NCBI GenBank assembly: GCA_020310875.1
Contig: CM035407.1
Coordinates: 70,408,158 to 70,472,157 of the forward strand
DNA from: Ceratopteris richardii
Lineage: Eukaryota > Streptophyta > Polypodiopsida > Polypodiales > Pteridaceae
DNA: 64,000 nucleotides
Reading direction: 5' to 3'
Below, piece after piece: positions 36,281-47,400 of the stretch. Under the pieces are notes generated by a model that was not told the DNA's origin, did no database searches, and saw nothing but the letters and a program-made list of their open reading frames with translations. The stretch's first letter is position 1; the number at the start of each line of letters is the position of its first letter. The translations under genes and the position numbers were made by a program.

Positions 36281-37404
36281 GGAGCCACGACCTCTTTTTT
36301 CCTTAAATTCTACTACAGTGACAACATCAACAATAATAGCTATCGAAGGAGCTATTGAATCCAAGACATGCACATGATATTAATCTACATGTTGTACAAG
36401 TATTAACAAGCCCTCGATTGCCTTTGAGGCATTCGCAACACGAATAGTCTTATTGAGGCCAATAGCTAAACCAACTTTTGATCAACTACTGAAACTCTAG
36501 CAACATCATCATGATACTTCACAAATACACTTGGAATAGATAATGAAACAACCACCAAAGATTCCTAGATTTGAGTATTTCATAGGTTTTCTTTATTGAC
36601 AGAGAACATATAAATAGGAAGAAGTTTCTCTATCTTTCTATGCTGGTTCATGGCCTAGGGGATGTGCATGGGGAATTGGACACAATTTTCACATTACCAA
36701 AATCATTGTAAACATTGAACCTACTTTTCCATGGTCAAATGACACAACCATCCTGGTGGATTAGTGGAACAATCATACATATATATTTTTAGGTGAATCT
36801 AGGTCACTTGACCACTACTCAGAACCATTCATTATGAATACTACTAAGAGACCACTAGTCGGAACCATTCATCAGGACTGCTACTAAAAGACCACTAGTC
36901 CACTAAAGCACTAGTCTATGAGCACCAATTCTTGTTGCCAAGTCCATCTCATCCAGAAACACAAAAGAATAATAATTAAAAATTCCTAAAGAAATTTTTA
37001 AGCTCATAAGCACCAAAATACACTCTCAAGCAAAGCCTATAAAAAAGAGAGACTATAAGAAAGGAGGGAACTCAAGCAAAGACTATAAAAAAGAGAGACT
37101 ATAAGAAAGGAGGGAACTTAAGGAGAATGCACAAAGATAGAGAGAGAGCTCAAATGGAATGATTAAGTAACATGATATAGTAACATCTTCGAAAGGCCAT
37201 AATGTCTTATGAGACCAAAATGTCACATCATGGTGTATCTTATACAATGTTTGGATAAACAAGATAAAACATTTGTGATAAGATAAGGGCGGAATATACT
37301 GAAGGCTGAAAGGGATAACAGATGCATATTGAAACATGATTATGAAGGCTTTGCTGCTAGGCAGACATACTGATGAATCCTAGAGTGGCATACCACTTAT
37401 AGCT
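36281..37404. other. Spacer with short tandem duplications
   Basis: A 40-odd-bp unit (ACCACTAGTC...GAACCATTCAT) repeats imperfectly at 36815-36905. A 45-bp unit (GACTATAAAAAAGAGAGAC...) is duplicated at 37033-37121. No gene is recognised. Confidence 0.55.
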
Positions 37405-38205
37405 TGCAATGCATGTGTGCACAAATCATCTAGTATGTATGCAAGTTGGAGCTACTTCATGCGAATTGTCTCGTGCTTTACCAATGCATATACATACATG
37501 TACATGCCTACACATACATACATGCTCACTCTTACATGCGCTCACATACACATGCACACACATACATACATGTGCGCATACATATGCTCAATTTATGCAA
37601 ACATCTATACGTACATGCAGGCATATACAAGCAATCACATGCATAATTGACACACACATCCATAAATCCCTCCACAAATATACAAAAGAACACACATCCC
37701 TAAATATTTGTGCACATAAAAACCACATACATACTGATACACACACAGGCATGCACAGTGCACAGGCATAAATGGTAATAGATACACATGCACACTTACA
37801 AAGTGAACACATACATACATTCATGCACACATAATGCATACACATTCTAGCAGCCATGAAAACACACCACACATGTTCACACATGCATATAAACATTCAC
37901 ACATGCATGCACACACATGTTCCCATAGAGATATACCTGCACACATACTTTTATACACTTGTAGACAATTGCACACACCTGCATGTGTCTATTTACCGAC
38001 CTACCTATCTGTCTATATATCTATTTTCATACCTACCAACCTTTCTTTCTTCTTATCCACCCATCCTTCTATCTACTTATTTTACCTTTATCTCTCTCTC
38101 TCTCCACTGATGTCTCTATTTACCTGCCCATCTCTTTCTTTGTATGCTTACTTGCCTATATCTCTCTCTATCTACCTAGGTACCCACTTTTCTATGTATC
38201 TCACC
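37405..38205. repeat. Cryptic simple sequence, ACATACATG-rich then TCTATCTAC-rich
   Basis: CA/CATA-type repeats fill 37485-37975 and pyrimidine-rich CTAT/TCTC repeats fill 37985-38200. Overlapping frames on both strands here are compositional. Confidence 0.8.
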
Positions 38206-39863
38206 ATTTAATTGATAGCCTAGTTGTCCAACTTCGTAGCATGAACACAAATGGACATCAACAGAGAGCACAAACATAATGAAATTGGTTTTAAATGCGG
38301 AAATATGTGGGAGATGAAACATAAAATGTAGATAATTTAATAAGATTAATGTTGAACAAATGCAATGATATTGTTACCTTCCGCATGGTCGTCAAGTTCA
38401 TTAAAAAGAAAAGATTCTTATACCACATAAGATAATCTCTTATGTAGGTATTAATAACACTGTAATAAGTAATGTGTGTGTGTGTTAGCATAGACCTGAA
38501 CCAAAGTCCCCAATCTTGGGCGTGGTGACATAATTCACAAAATAATTCATGCATACATATGGATCAACCTAGAAATCTAGGAAATGTGTTTCCCCCCCTC
38601 TTTCTAGCTGAAATATGTTTAGGGAGTACCTTCCTCACCACACCACTAGCCATATCATAAAATTCAGCACTTACCAATGTTTTTATAGTTCATCATCATT
38701 TACTGAGATGGCATACAACACCTCTCCCTTGATATGTCTACCATACTTTAATTTTACACAGATTGCATACAAAGAGCCCTATTTGCCTCATGTGACAATG
38801 GCAATGGACCTTGGCCCCTTGATTGTACATTAAGAAATTAAAATGCGCAAACAATACATATGTGTCAGAATGGCATCTGCAAATAATTGAATGGAAATAT
38901 TGTAAATGAAGGGTCTCTTCTTCTGGTAGAAGATTGCTCACATACACTCGTAGAGGAAGAGATACTCTTGGAGCATGCACGTAAGAAGAGAACTGATAGG
39001 ATTTCTTTATTGCACCCAGTTTTGATACCTTAGAAGTTAGTACTGATTCCAGCCTTGAAGCTTTTTCTTTCAACATTTTCATCAACTCTCCTCATGATTC
39101 GACTCATCATGTTGATATCTGGTTATTAATTACAGCTACCCAAGACGTTTTCATGCTTCTTTTGCATAAAATATGGGGAAACGAATGAGATTTCTTGGAG
39201 AATGATTGTTCTTTCATGGAGGGTTGTGTAAAGCTTTGCTGCTATGTGCATAGCTTGTTAAGGGATGTGGTAGTTTTATTTTGTTTGCTTAGGATGAAGT
39301 TATGTCTCAATTTCATAAAGACATTTCCTTTGGGAGTATAAAAATATTAAAAAATATTTGCCTCTGTACTCATTCATGTCTATAGCTCACTGATGAGTAG
39401 CACCTCCTTTAATGTCAATCCGGGAAGACGTGAGGATTGTATGAAGACCTCGAGCAAGTGGAGGCACAAGTGCGTGAGTGAGAAGCACACAAACATGCAC
39501 ACACATACACACACACGCGCACACACGGCAAGACAAAGAGTGAGAAGCAATGGAGCTCTTAGATTACTTTCAAAAAGCTCTTACAAGTTCATTTCAATTA
39601 CAATCTCTCTCCAAAAATGAGCTCTCTAGCTCTATTTATAGTTTTTTACTAGGTTTTGGCCCTGTCCAGACCTAGTGTCCGGCCTAGTTAAAAATTAGGT
39701 TCTAGGGCCAATTTGAGGGCTTAAAACGGAGTCTAAAAAATATGAAAATTGATATGTAGGTACTTCTAAGGCTCCTCAAGCTCAAGGACTCCTTGGCTTG
39801 CACAAAATGGAGCTACAAAAATATGAAATGGTATTTACAATGATTTGGTAAAATTTGAAGGGC
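38206..39863. other. Spacer; possible old LTR remnant near its right end
   Basis: No coding frame. An ACAC run lies at 39490-39528. The minus strand reads TATAAATAG near 39636-39645, just beyond the 3' end of the decayed module 39864-44256, where a 3' LTR would be expected. I could not find a matching second copy. Confidence 0.4.
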
Positions 39864-41588
39864 CTATCTGCCAGATTTGCGTCGACTGCTTTGTCTACTT
39901 AATCCTTCACCTCGCTGTGACTCTCGCCGTTGGCTTCCTTGTCTAGTCAGTCCTTGGGTGCCCATACTGCTCTCAACACCCCCCCCTCTCTCGCGTTTGT
40001 CGTCATTGACAGACCCTTTTTGCTGGGAGTGTTGGATGTAATATTCCACAACCTGAGTGGCAAGCTGATGTTCTTGTATGCGTAGTCCTCTAGCCAAGTC
40101 TGTCATCATACGATCCCAATCAATTGGTCCTGGAATGTCCGGATGTGGCAGACGTAACTAATCTGCATGGATCGCTTGTTCTACTGTGAATAGATGTAGC
40201 AAATGTGTGGGTCTGGGAATGAAAATTTCTGAATGATATTCCCAGAATCCCGTAGAGAACATTTCCTCAAATGTCTGCTTGAAGCATGCGGGTAAGTACT
40301 TTATTCGTGCATGCCAGGCAAAGATTATAGTGACCGAGGGAGTCTGGCTCATGTCGTAGACTAAATCCTTGTTACCTTGGGAGAATCCAAGGGCAGAGAT
40401 GTATGGAGCTTGTACCATCCGAAAGGTTTTGAAGACAATGGTCATGAGCTCGAATATTTTCATACACATTTTCGCTGCTATGTTGGGTACATTATTTAGA
40501 CGTGTAGACCAGTGCCGAATTGTTGATATCATGTAGGCTACGGTTGGGGTCCCTCGAGGTGGAGCAAAATATGGATAGTTAACCCAAGCCGAGCATTCTT
40601 TATTGTTTCGTACCTTGATCGCAAATGCTTGCCAAGATCTGCGACATACCATTGGGAAATAACATGGATTATACTTGATATGCAGTGGCATGGTTGCCCA
40701 GGTGCTCATCATCTCAGGGTAATCGGTTAGTAGACGTGCACGCCAATTAGGCTGGAAAATCGAGCCCGCACGTGCATCTGTCGGTGAGTCCTCTGGCTCA
40801 AATTGAGTGGCAAATGTGGGCTCCTTCCCTGTATGTCTTTTAACTTCTGCATTATAATCATGTAGCAAGACAAAATAAGGCATGTATTGCGACTCTGATG
40901 TTGTGATTAACCGTTGGTGGGATAGGTTCTAAAAGTAAGAAGACCGAAGGACAGTTTCTTCTAGATTTGTGAGAGATTGTATTTGCACGGCAACGCGATC
41001 ATCATGTGTCTTACCCACTTTCTCGACCCTTTTGACCCAATCTGGAACTTGAATTTCTAAAGTGTCATGTCCTTCCTCTGTAATCCGACCACCGGGTGTT
41101 GGCATTGGCTCGTACGGCTCTTCATAGCTGTCATCGACGGCGATTTCCACTACTGTTTCAGGTTCTGGTTCTTCATTGGGCGAGGGTGGCCTTTCATATG
41201 GTAAGAGGCGTGCTTGGAGTTCTGCCACCTGCTTCCGGAGGGTCTCTACTTCTTCTGTAGAATGTTGCAAGATTATCGGCTCCTGTTGAGCTGTGGGGGC
41301 ACTGGCTATCTGTTTCTTTAGGTCTGCACATTCAGTCTCTAACTTTTCATATGACTCCAAGAAATTTGCATGCTCCTCAAGTAAGATACGAATGTCTTCC
41401 GATGGGACTGCTCTATACTTGGTAGGGCTAATGGTTGCTCCTGCAGTTCCTTCCATAGCCGCTTCAAAGTTGTCTTGGTTTTGTTGTTGAAGCCTCTTGT
41501 TCTCTTCTAGTGCTGCTGCCATATGCTTCCTTAATAGCCCAAGGTTGCGTCTGAGTGTAGCATTAGATATCATTTGCGCTTGAAGCAC
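39864..41588 (-). pseudogene. Decayed module, part 3: coiled coil and globular domain
   Basis: One minus-strand frame runs from about 41588 to 39864, broken by TAG at 40929 and 40158. It begins with a coiled coil (LLRKHMAAALEENKRLQQQNQD...), then an acidic/Pro-rich link, then a globular domain (40158-40883; QFEPEDSPTDARAG, FAIKVRNNKECSAWVNYPYF), then a basic Gln/Arg/Ser-rich end. Both interrupting stops are probable CAG codons. It overlaps part 2 by a few bases in another frame, so either a natural ORF overlap or a frameshift joins them. Confidence 0.5.
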
Positions 41589-43279
41589 TGTTCTAGTTCC
41601 TTGACTGCTTGATCATCTACTGTCGATGTCTTTGATTCCAATTCGGAGTGAGCCTGCTGTAAGGTGGTATGCTCGGTTAGGAGCGTTTGGTAATCAGCTT
41701 CAAGAGTGTTGACTCTAGCTTGCAGATGCTGAGATTCTGCCTGGAGGGCAGCAGTGCGTTCTTCCAATTGATGGTATTCTTGTTGTAGTTGATGTACACA
41801 CTGAAGTAATGTATTGAACGTGCTATTTACATTATGAGATGCAAGGGGAAAAGTTTGAAATGCAGGGGAGGTGGGATTGGGTAGGGGGGTAGTGAATGCT
41901 GTGTGTGCCAATGATGTGAGTGGTGAGGTGGGGGGTAAGGGAGGGGGAGATGGTGGAATCGTGGGGAGGGGTGCTGTGGTTGGTGAAATGTCCATTGGGT
42001 CAGACAAGGTGGTGTGTACAGGGGCTACCATGTAGGTGGGTATGGTAGGTGAAGTGAGTGTGGTGTTCGTGTAAATTGATGTCGTTGCGAACATCGGGGA
42101 AATGTACCTTTGAAACATTGGAGAGCGGATGAACTGCTCCACAAAGGACGGGTATTGGGGTGGTGAGGTCAGGTTGAAAGAGGTGTAGGGGCTCGATGGG
42201 AAGTGAGGGTCATGGAATGGAGGTACCCATATTGGGGGATAGGCTGGGAAACACAGGGTGCCTTCTGTGGGTGCCGGGTTTCCAACCACACTTGGGATTA
42301 TGGGATGGCCAGTTATGGGTTCGGAGGATAGAAGGGTTGAAGCGTACAAGGGATTGGTGACGAAGGAGAAGAGGGTGCCTTGTGAGGTGGGTTCTCAAAA
42401 TGAGAATGATGTGAATGAGGATGGGTTATAAGTGAAGGTAGAGGTGATGACTGTCGTTTCTTCCATGGTGGGAGGTGGTGGTGGGGGTGGGGAAGGTGGT
42501 GATGGGGGATGCTGGGGTGAGATGGGTGATGTCTGAACGAAGGTTTCAGCAGAGAGGTCAATGGTGGTGGTGGGGGTAGCTGTGGTTTCAATGGGTACTT
42601 CTTGTGCTGTGACGGGTATCCTGATAGTCTTACCTGCTCGTGGTAATGTGTCAACTCTGCGTTTGTCATACCTCACGGACTGGCGAACTATAGTGTGGAC
42701 AGCCTCCGGAACTCCTAAAGACTCTGACACTAATTTGAGGGTGTCAATGAAATGTTGATCCACCCCATCATCTGATAGCATTTCTTGCATCAAAGCTTGA
42801 CCTGACACAAGAGAGAGTTGATGCCTTTCTTGCACTGCTTTGATTGTGTCGTATAACCTTTGTAGTTGAGCTGTATATGCAGGTGCACCTACAATTTCTG
42901 GCACTTCTTGTTGCTCATCATGATGCTCTTGATCATAATCCTCCTCATCTTCCTCCTGTTCTTCATCTTCATCATCCTCTTCATCCACTTCCACTGTGGT
43001 GACAGGTACTTGGGCGGTTGTTGCTTGTGTTTGCACATTCTCCACTTGTTGTGCCTCTTCTGCCTCCAGCTCTACATCTTGTAATAATTGTTCGAAATCT
43101 TCATTCGTGAGTTCTTCCAAAGGTGCACCACTGGGAAATTCAAGATCGGTTGGGATGGGAGGGAATATCAAGGTAGAACCATCGGTGCTGCGTCTTGGAA
43201 GTCGGAGTGTGAATGGTCGGACTCTTGGGGTGGAGGGGTGACGTCTGGTGTTAGGGTGGCTCCACGTGGTTGAGCACAA
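41570..43279 (-). pseudogene. Decayed module, part 2: acidic stretch, proline-rich stretch and coiled coil
   Basis: A single frame with one TGA at 42395-42397 links an acidic run (DEEDDEDEEQEEDEEDYDQE near 42950), a Pro/Ser-rich region (42100-42600) and a coiled coil (41580-41830; QQEYHQLEERTAALQAES). The order mirrors residues 210-625 of Gypsy extra ORF A. Confidence 0.5.
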
Positions 43280-44256
43280 GGGACTTGGACAGTACCTCTC
43301 ATCTTCTTAGAAGGGGGTCCAGTGGATGTCCTGCCTCTAAACTGCTCTACACGATTCCACATTAGGGCCCGTTGAATAGGGATGTCATAAGCCAAACACC
43401 TATAAATGATTCTCGTCAGAGCACAGCAACCATATAAAACCTGTTTCCACAGCCATCGTTTGTGAGCTAGGTGTATCTGATCAATTATCCAGTGGGGTAA
43501 GTTGATGGTGAGGCTCTGTGTCTCTGCCAGATACAGACTAAACCAAATCTTTTTGGGCGGCATGGTGAATCTATCTTGTGCAGGGAAAGCAAAGTGTTGC
43601 ATGCACATGCGAAGGTGTATTGCAATATTAGGCGTCATGGACACCATGTCCTTGAGTTTGGTAAGGCTTTGATTCTTCATGTAATCAGGCACTAGGGTCT
43701 CCTTCTTGGTAGGAATATGCATTCCGCGCATATCTAGGGCCTCTCTCACCAAGTTGTTGGATAACCTAAACCTCTTGAGCTCATTTCCTTTTGTTAGAGA
43801 TGGGATCACAAATGAGGTTGCACCTTTTGGGTTCTTGTTTGGAGTCAAGGTGTTGATGAGATAGTAGCATCGCATGAAGTCAGGCTTTGGGAGCCGTGCA
43901 CTGAAATATGCATCCAATCCTGCCTTCTCCCAAATCGAACGTAGACCTTCTGCATTTTGTAACTTCTCGAATTCTCTTGTAAAGAAATGGTATTTACCTT
44001 GCTTCCCATTGAAGTCCAACTCTGATTCCCATAGGTACGTTCCCTCTCCCAAGGGTCCTGCCACTTCACTAAACCAGTGGGAAGTTTTTCCTACGAGCAT
44101 GGTATGGCCACTAGGAGGGTCTGCAATAGGTATGATTTTGATGGCCTACAATTCTTCTGGTCTTTCATTTGTCTCAGGCAAAACGGGTAAACTGTCTAAG
44201 TCCACCACTTGCTGGCTCGTTTCTGTTTGAGAGCTAGTTCTTGCTGCCTCAGCCAT
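43168..44256 (-). pseudogene. Decayed module, part 1: N-terminal globular domain
   Basis: From ATG 44256 (MAEAARTSSQTETSQQ) the frame meets TAG at 44146-44148 and then continues over 300 residues to 43168. The body is globular (GEGTYLWESELDFNGKQGKYHFF..., FSLYLAETQSLTINLPHWIIDQIHLAHK...). A frameshift near 43200 moves into part 2. Its position ahead of an acidic/Pro-rich linker and coiled coil parallels Gypsy extra ORF A, so I infer a related retroelement accessory module. No gag-pol is attached. Confidence 0.5.
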
Positions 44257-44488
44257 GTTGAAAACTTCGCAGCTGGTTCTGTGAGAATATATGAATAAAT
44301 GTTAACATTGCAATGGACACAAAAATGACACTGTGTCCCCTGTTACAACATTAACATGAGGTTCGGGAGAGGTTAGGGGGTTAGTAAGTGCTCGGTGTTT
44401 GTGTGTGTAGTTAGGAATTGGTTAGACCTAGGAGCTAAGTGGAATGATGTGGTGTGAGAGTGACATAGTTAGTAGGAGGGCATGGAGG
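44257..44488. other. Leader between the decayed module and the satellite
   Basis: No feature recognised; the satellite begins abruptly at about 44489. Confidence 0.4.
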
Positions 44489-47400
44489 CTGTCAATCGCG
44501 ATGGAATGGGCTGTCAATCGCGATGGACTGGTGTCAATCGTGATGGACTCGGCTGTCAATCGCGATGGACTGGTGTCGATCACGATGGACTAGTGTCAAT
44601 CGCGATGGACTGAAATTTTGCAATTTTCACATAACCAATGGAAGTTTTGGTTGTACTCCTCACGAGCTTTCCAACAAAACAAGAATCACCGCAAACGGAT
44701 TTCGTATGAGAAAGTTATGTCAGTTCAGGCTTGAGGGATTAAAACAAGGTTCAAACAAGCCAACTGGGCAACGGGTCTTCCTCGGGTTATTTGCCTATAG
44801 CCTCCTTATGTGCCCTAGAGTCCATGATCCATGTCCAAATATTAGCCAAAATTCTTAATTTAATAAACCCTAGAAAATGGCCAAAAATGGTTGTCAATCG
44901 CAATGGACTGGTGTCAATATTGATGGACTAGTGTCGATCGCGATGGACTAGTGTCGATCGCGATGGACAGGAGTCGATCGCGATGGACTGGTGTCGATCG
45001 CGATGGACTGGTGTCGATCGCGATGGATTGGTGTCCATCACGATGGACTGAAATTTTGCAATTTTCACATAACGAGTGGAAGTTTTGGTTGTACTCCTCA
45101 CGAGCTTTCCAACAAAACAAGAATCACCGTAAACGGATTTCGTATGAGAAAGTTATGTCCGTTCAGGCTTCAGGGATTAAAACAGGGTTCAAACAGGCCA
45201 ACTGGCCAACGGGTCTTGCTCGGGTTATTTGCCTATAGCCTCCTTATGTGCCCTAGAGTCCATGATCCATGTCCAAAATTTAGCCAAAATCCTCAATTTA
45301 ATAAACCCTATAAAATGGCCAAAAATGGCTGTCAATCGCGATCGACTAGGCTGTCAATCGCGATGGACAGGTGTCAATCGCGATGGACTGGGCTGTCGAT
45401 CACCATGGGCTGGTGTCAATCGCGATGGACTGGTATCAGTCGCGATGGACTGGTGTCAATCGCGATGGACTGGTGTCAATCACGATGGACTAGTGTCAAT
45501 CACGATGGACTGGTGTTTATCGCGATGGACTAAAATTTTGCAATTTTGACATAACCAGTGGAAGTTTTGGTTGTACTCCTCACGAGCTTTCCAACAAAAC
45601 AAGAATCACCGCAAACGGATTTCGTATCAGAAAGGTATGTGAGTTCAAGCTTCAAGGATTAAAACAGGGTTCAAATAGGCTAACTGGGCAATGGGTCTTC
45701 CTCGGGTTATTTGCCTATGGCCTCCTTATGTGCCCTAGAGTCCATGATCCATGTCCAAAATTTAGCCAAAATCCTCAATTTAATAAACCCTAGAAAATGG
45801 CCAAAAATGGTTGTCAATCGCGATGGACTGTGCTGTCAATCGCGATGGACTGTTGTCGATCGCGATGGACTGTTGTCGATCGCGATGGACTGGGCTGTCA
45901 ATCGCGATGGACTGGTGTCAATCGCGATGGACTGGTGTCGATCCCGATGGACTGGTGTCGATCGCGATGGACTGGTGTCGATCACGATGGACTGGTGTCG
46001 ATCGCGATGGACTCGTGTCGATCGCGATGGACTGGTGTCGATCGCGATGGCCTCGTGTCAATCGCGATGGACTGGTGTCAATCGCGATGGACTAAAATTT
46101 TGCAATTTTCACATAACCAGTGGAAGTTTTGGTTGTACTCTTCACGAGCTTTCCAACAAAACAAGAATCACCGATAACGGATTTCGTATGAGAAAGTTAT
46201 GTCAGTTCAGGCTTCAGGGATTAAAACACGGTTCAAACAGGCCAACTGGGCAACGGGTCTTCCTCGACTTATTTGCCTATAGCCTCCTTTTGTGCCCTAG
46301 AGTCCATGATCCATGTCCAAAATTTAGCCAAAATCCTCAATTTAATAAACCCTACAAAATGGCCAAAAATGGCTGTCAATTGCGATAGACTGGCCTATCA
46401 ATCGCAATGGACTGGTGTCAATCACGATGGACTGGGCTGTGAATCGCGATGGACTGGTGTGGATCGCGATGGACTGGTGTCGATTACGATGGAGTGGTGT
46501 CGATCGCGATGGACTGGTGTCGATCGCGATGGAGTGGTGTCGATCGCGATGGACTGATGTCGATCGCGGTGGACTGAAATTTTGCAATTTTCACATAACC
46601 AGTGGAAGTTTTGGTTGTACTCTTCACGAGCTTTCCAACAAAACAAGAATCACCGATAACGGATTTCGTATGAGAAAGTTATGTCAGTTCAGGCTTCAGG
46701 GATTAAAACATGGTTCAAACAGGCCAGCTGGGAAACGGGTCTTCCTCGAGTTATTTGCCTATAGCCTCCTTATGTGCCCTAGAGTCCATGATCCATGTCC
46801 AAAATTTAGCCAAAATCCTCAATTTAATAAACCCTAGAAAATGGCCAAAAATGGCTGTCAATTGCGATAGACTGGGCTGTCAATCGCGATGGACTGGTGT
46901 CAATCGCGATGGACTCGGCTGTCAATCGCGATGGACTGGTGTCGATCGCGATGGAGTGGTGTCCATCGCGATGGAGTGGTGTCGATTGCGATGGAGTGGT
47001 GTCGATCGCTATGGACTGGTGTCGATCGCGATGGACTGGTATCGATGCGATGGACTGATGTCAATCGCGATGGAGTGAAATTTTGCAATTTTCACATAAC
47101 CGGTGGAAGTTTTGGTTGTACTCCTCACGAGCTTTCCAACAAAACAAGAATAACCGCAAACGGATTTCGTATGAGAAAGTTATGTCAATTCAGGCTTCAG
47201 GGATTAAAACAGCGTTCAAACAGGCCAACTGGCCAACGGGTCTTCCTCGGGTTATTTGCCTATAGCCTCCTTATGTGCCCTAGAGTCCATGATCCATGTC
47301 CAAAATTTAGCCAAAATCCTCAATTTAATAAAGCCTAGAAAATGGCCAAAAATGGCTGTCAATCACGATGGACTGGTGTCAATCACGATGGACTGGGCTG

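Noticed and set aside
37409..38279. Frames rich in His-Thr-Cys or Ser-Leu-Tyr
   Set aside because: They translate CA/CATA and CTAT simple sequence; both strands are open for compositional reasons.
39393..39620. 75-codon plus-strand frame
   Set aside because: It crosses an ACAC microsatellite and shows no domain.
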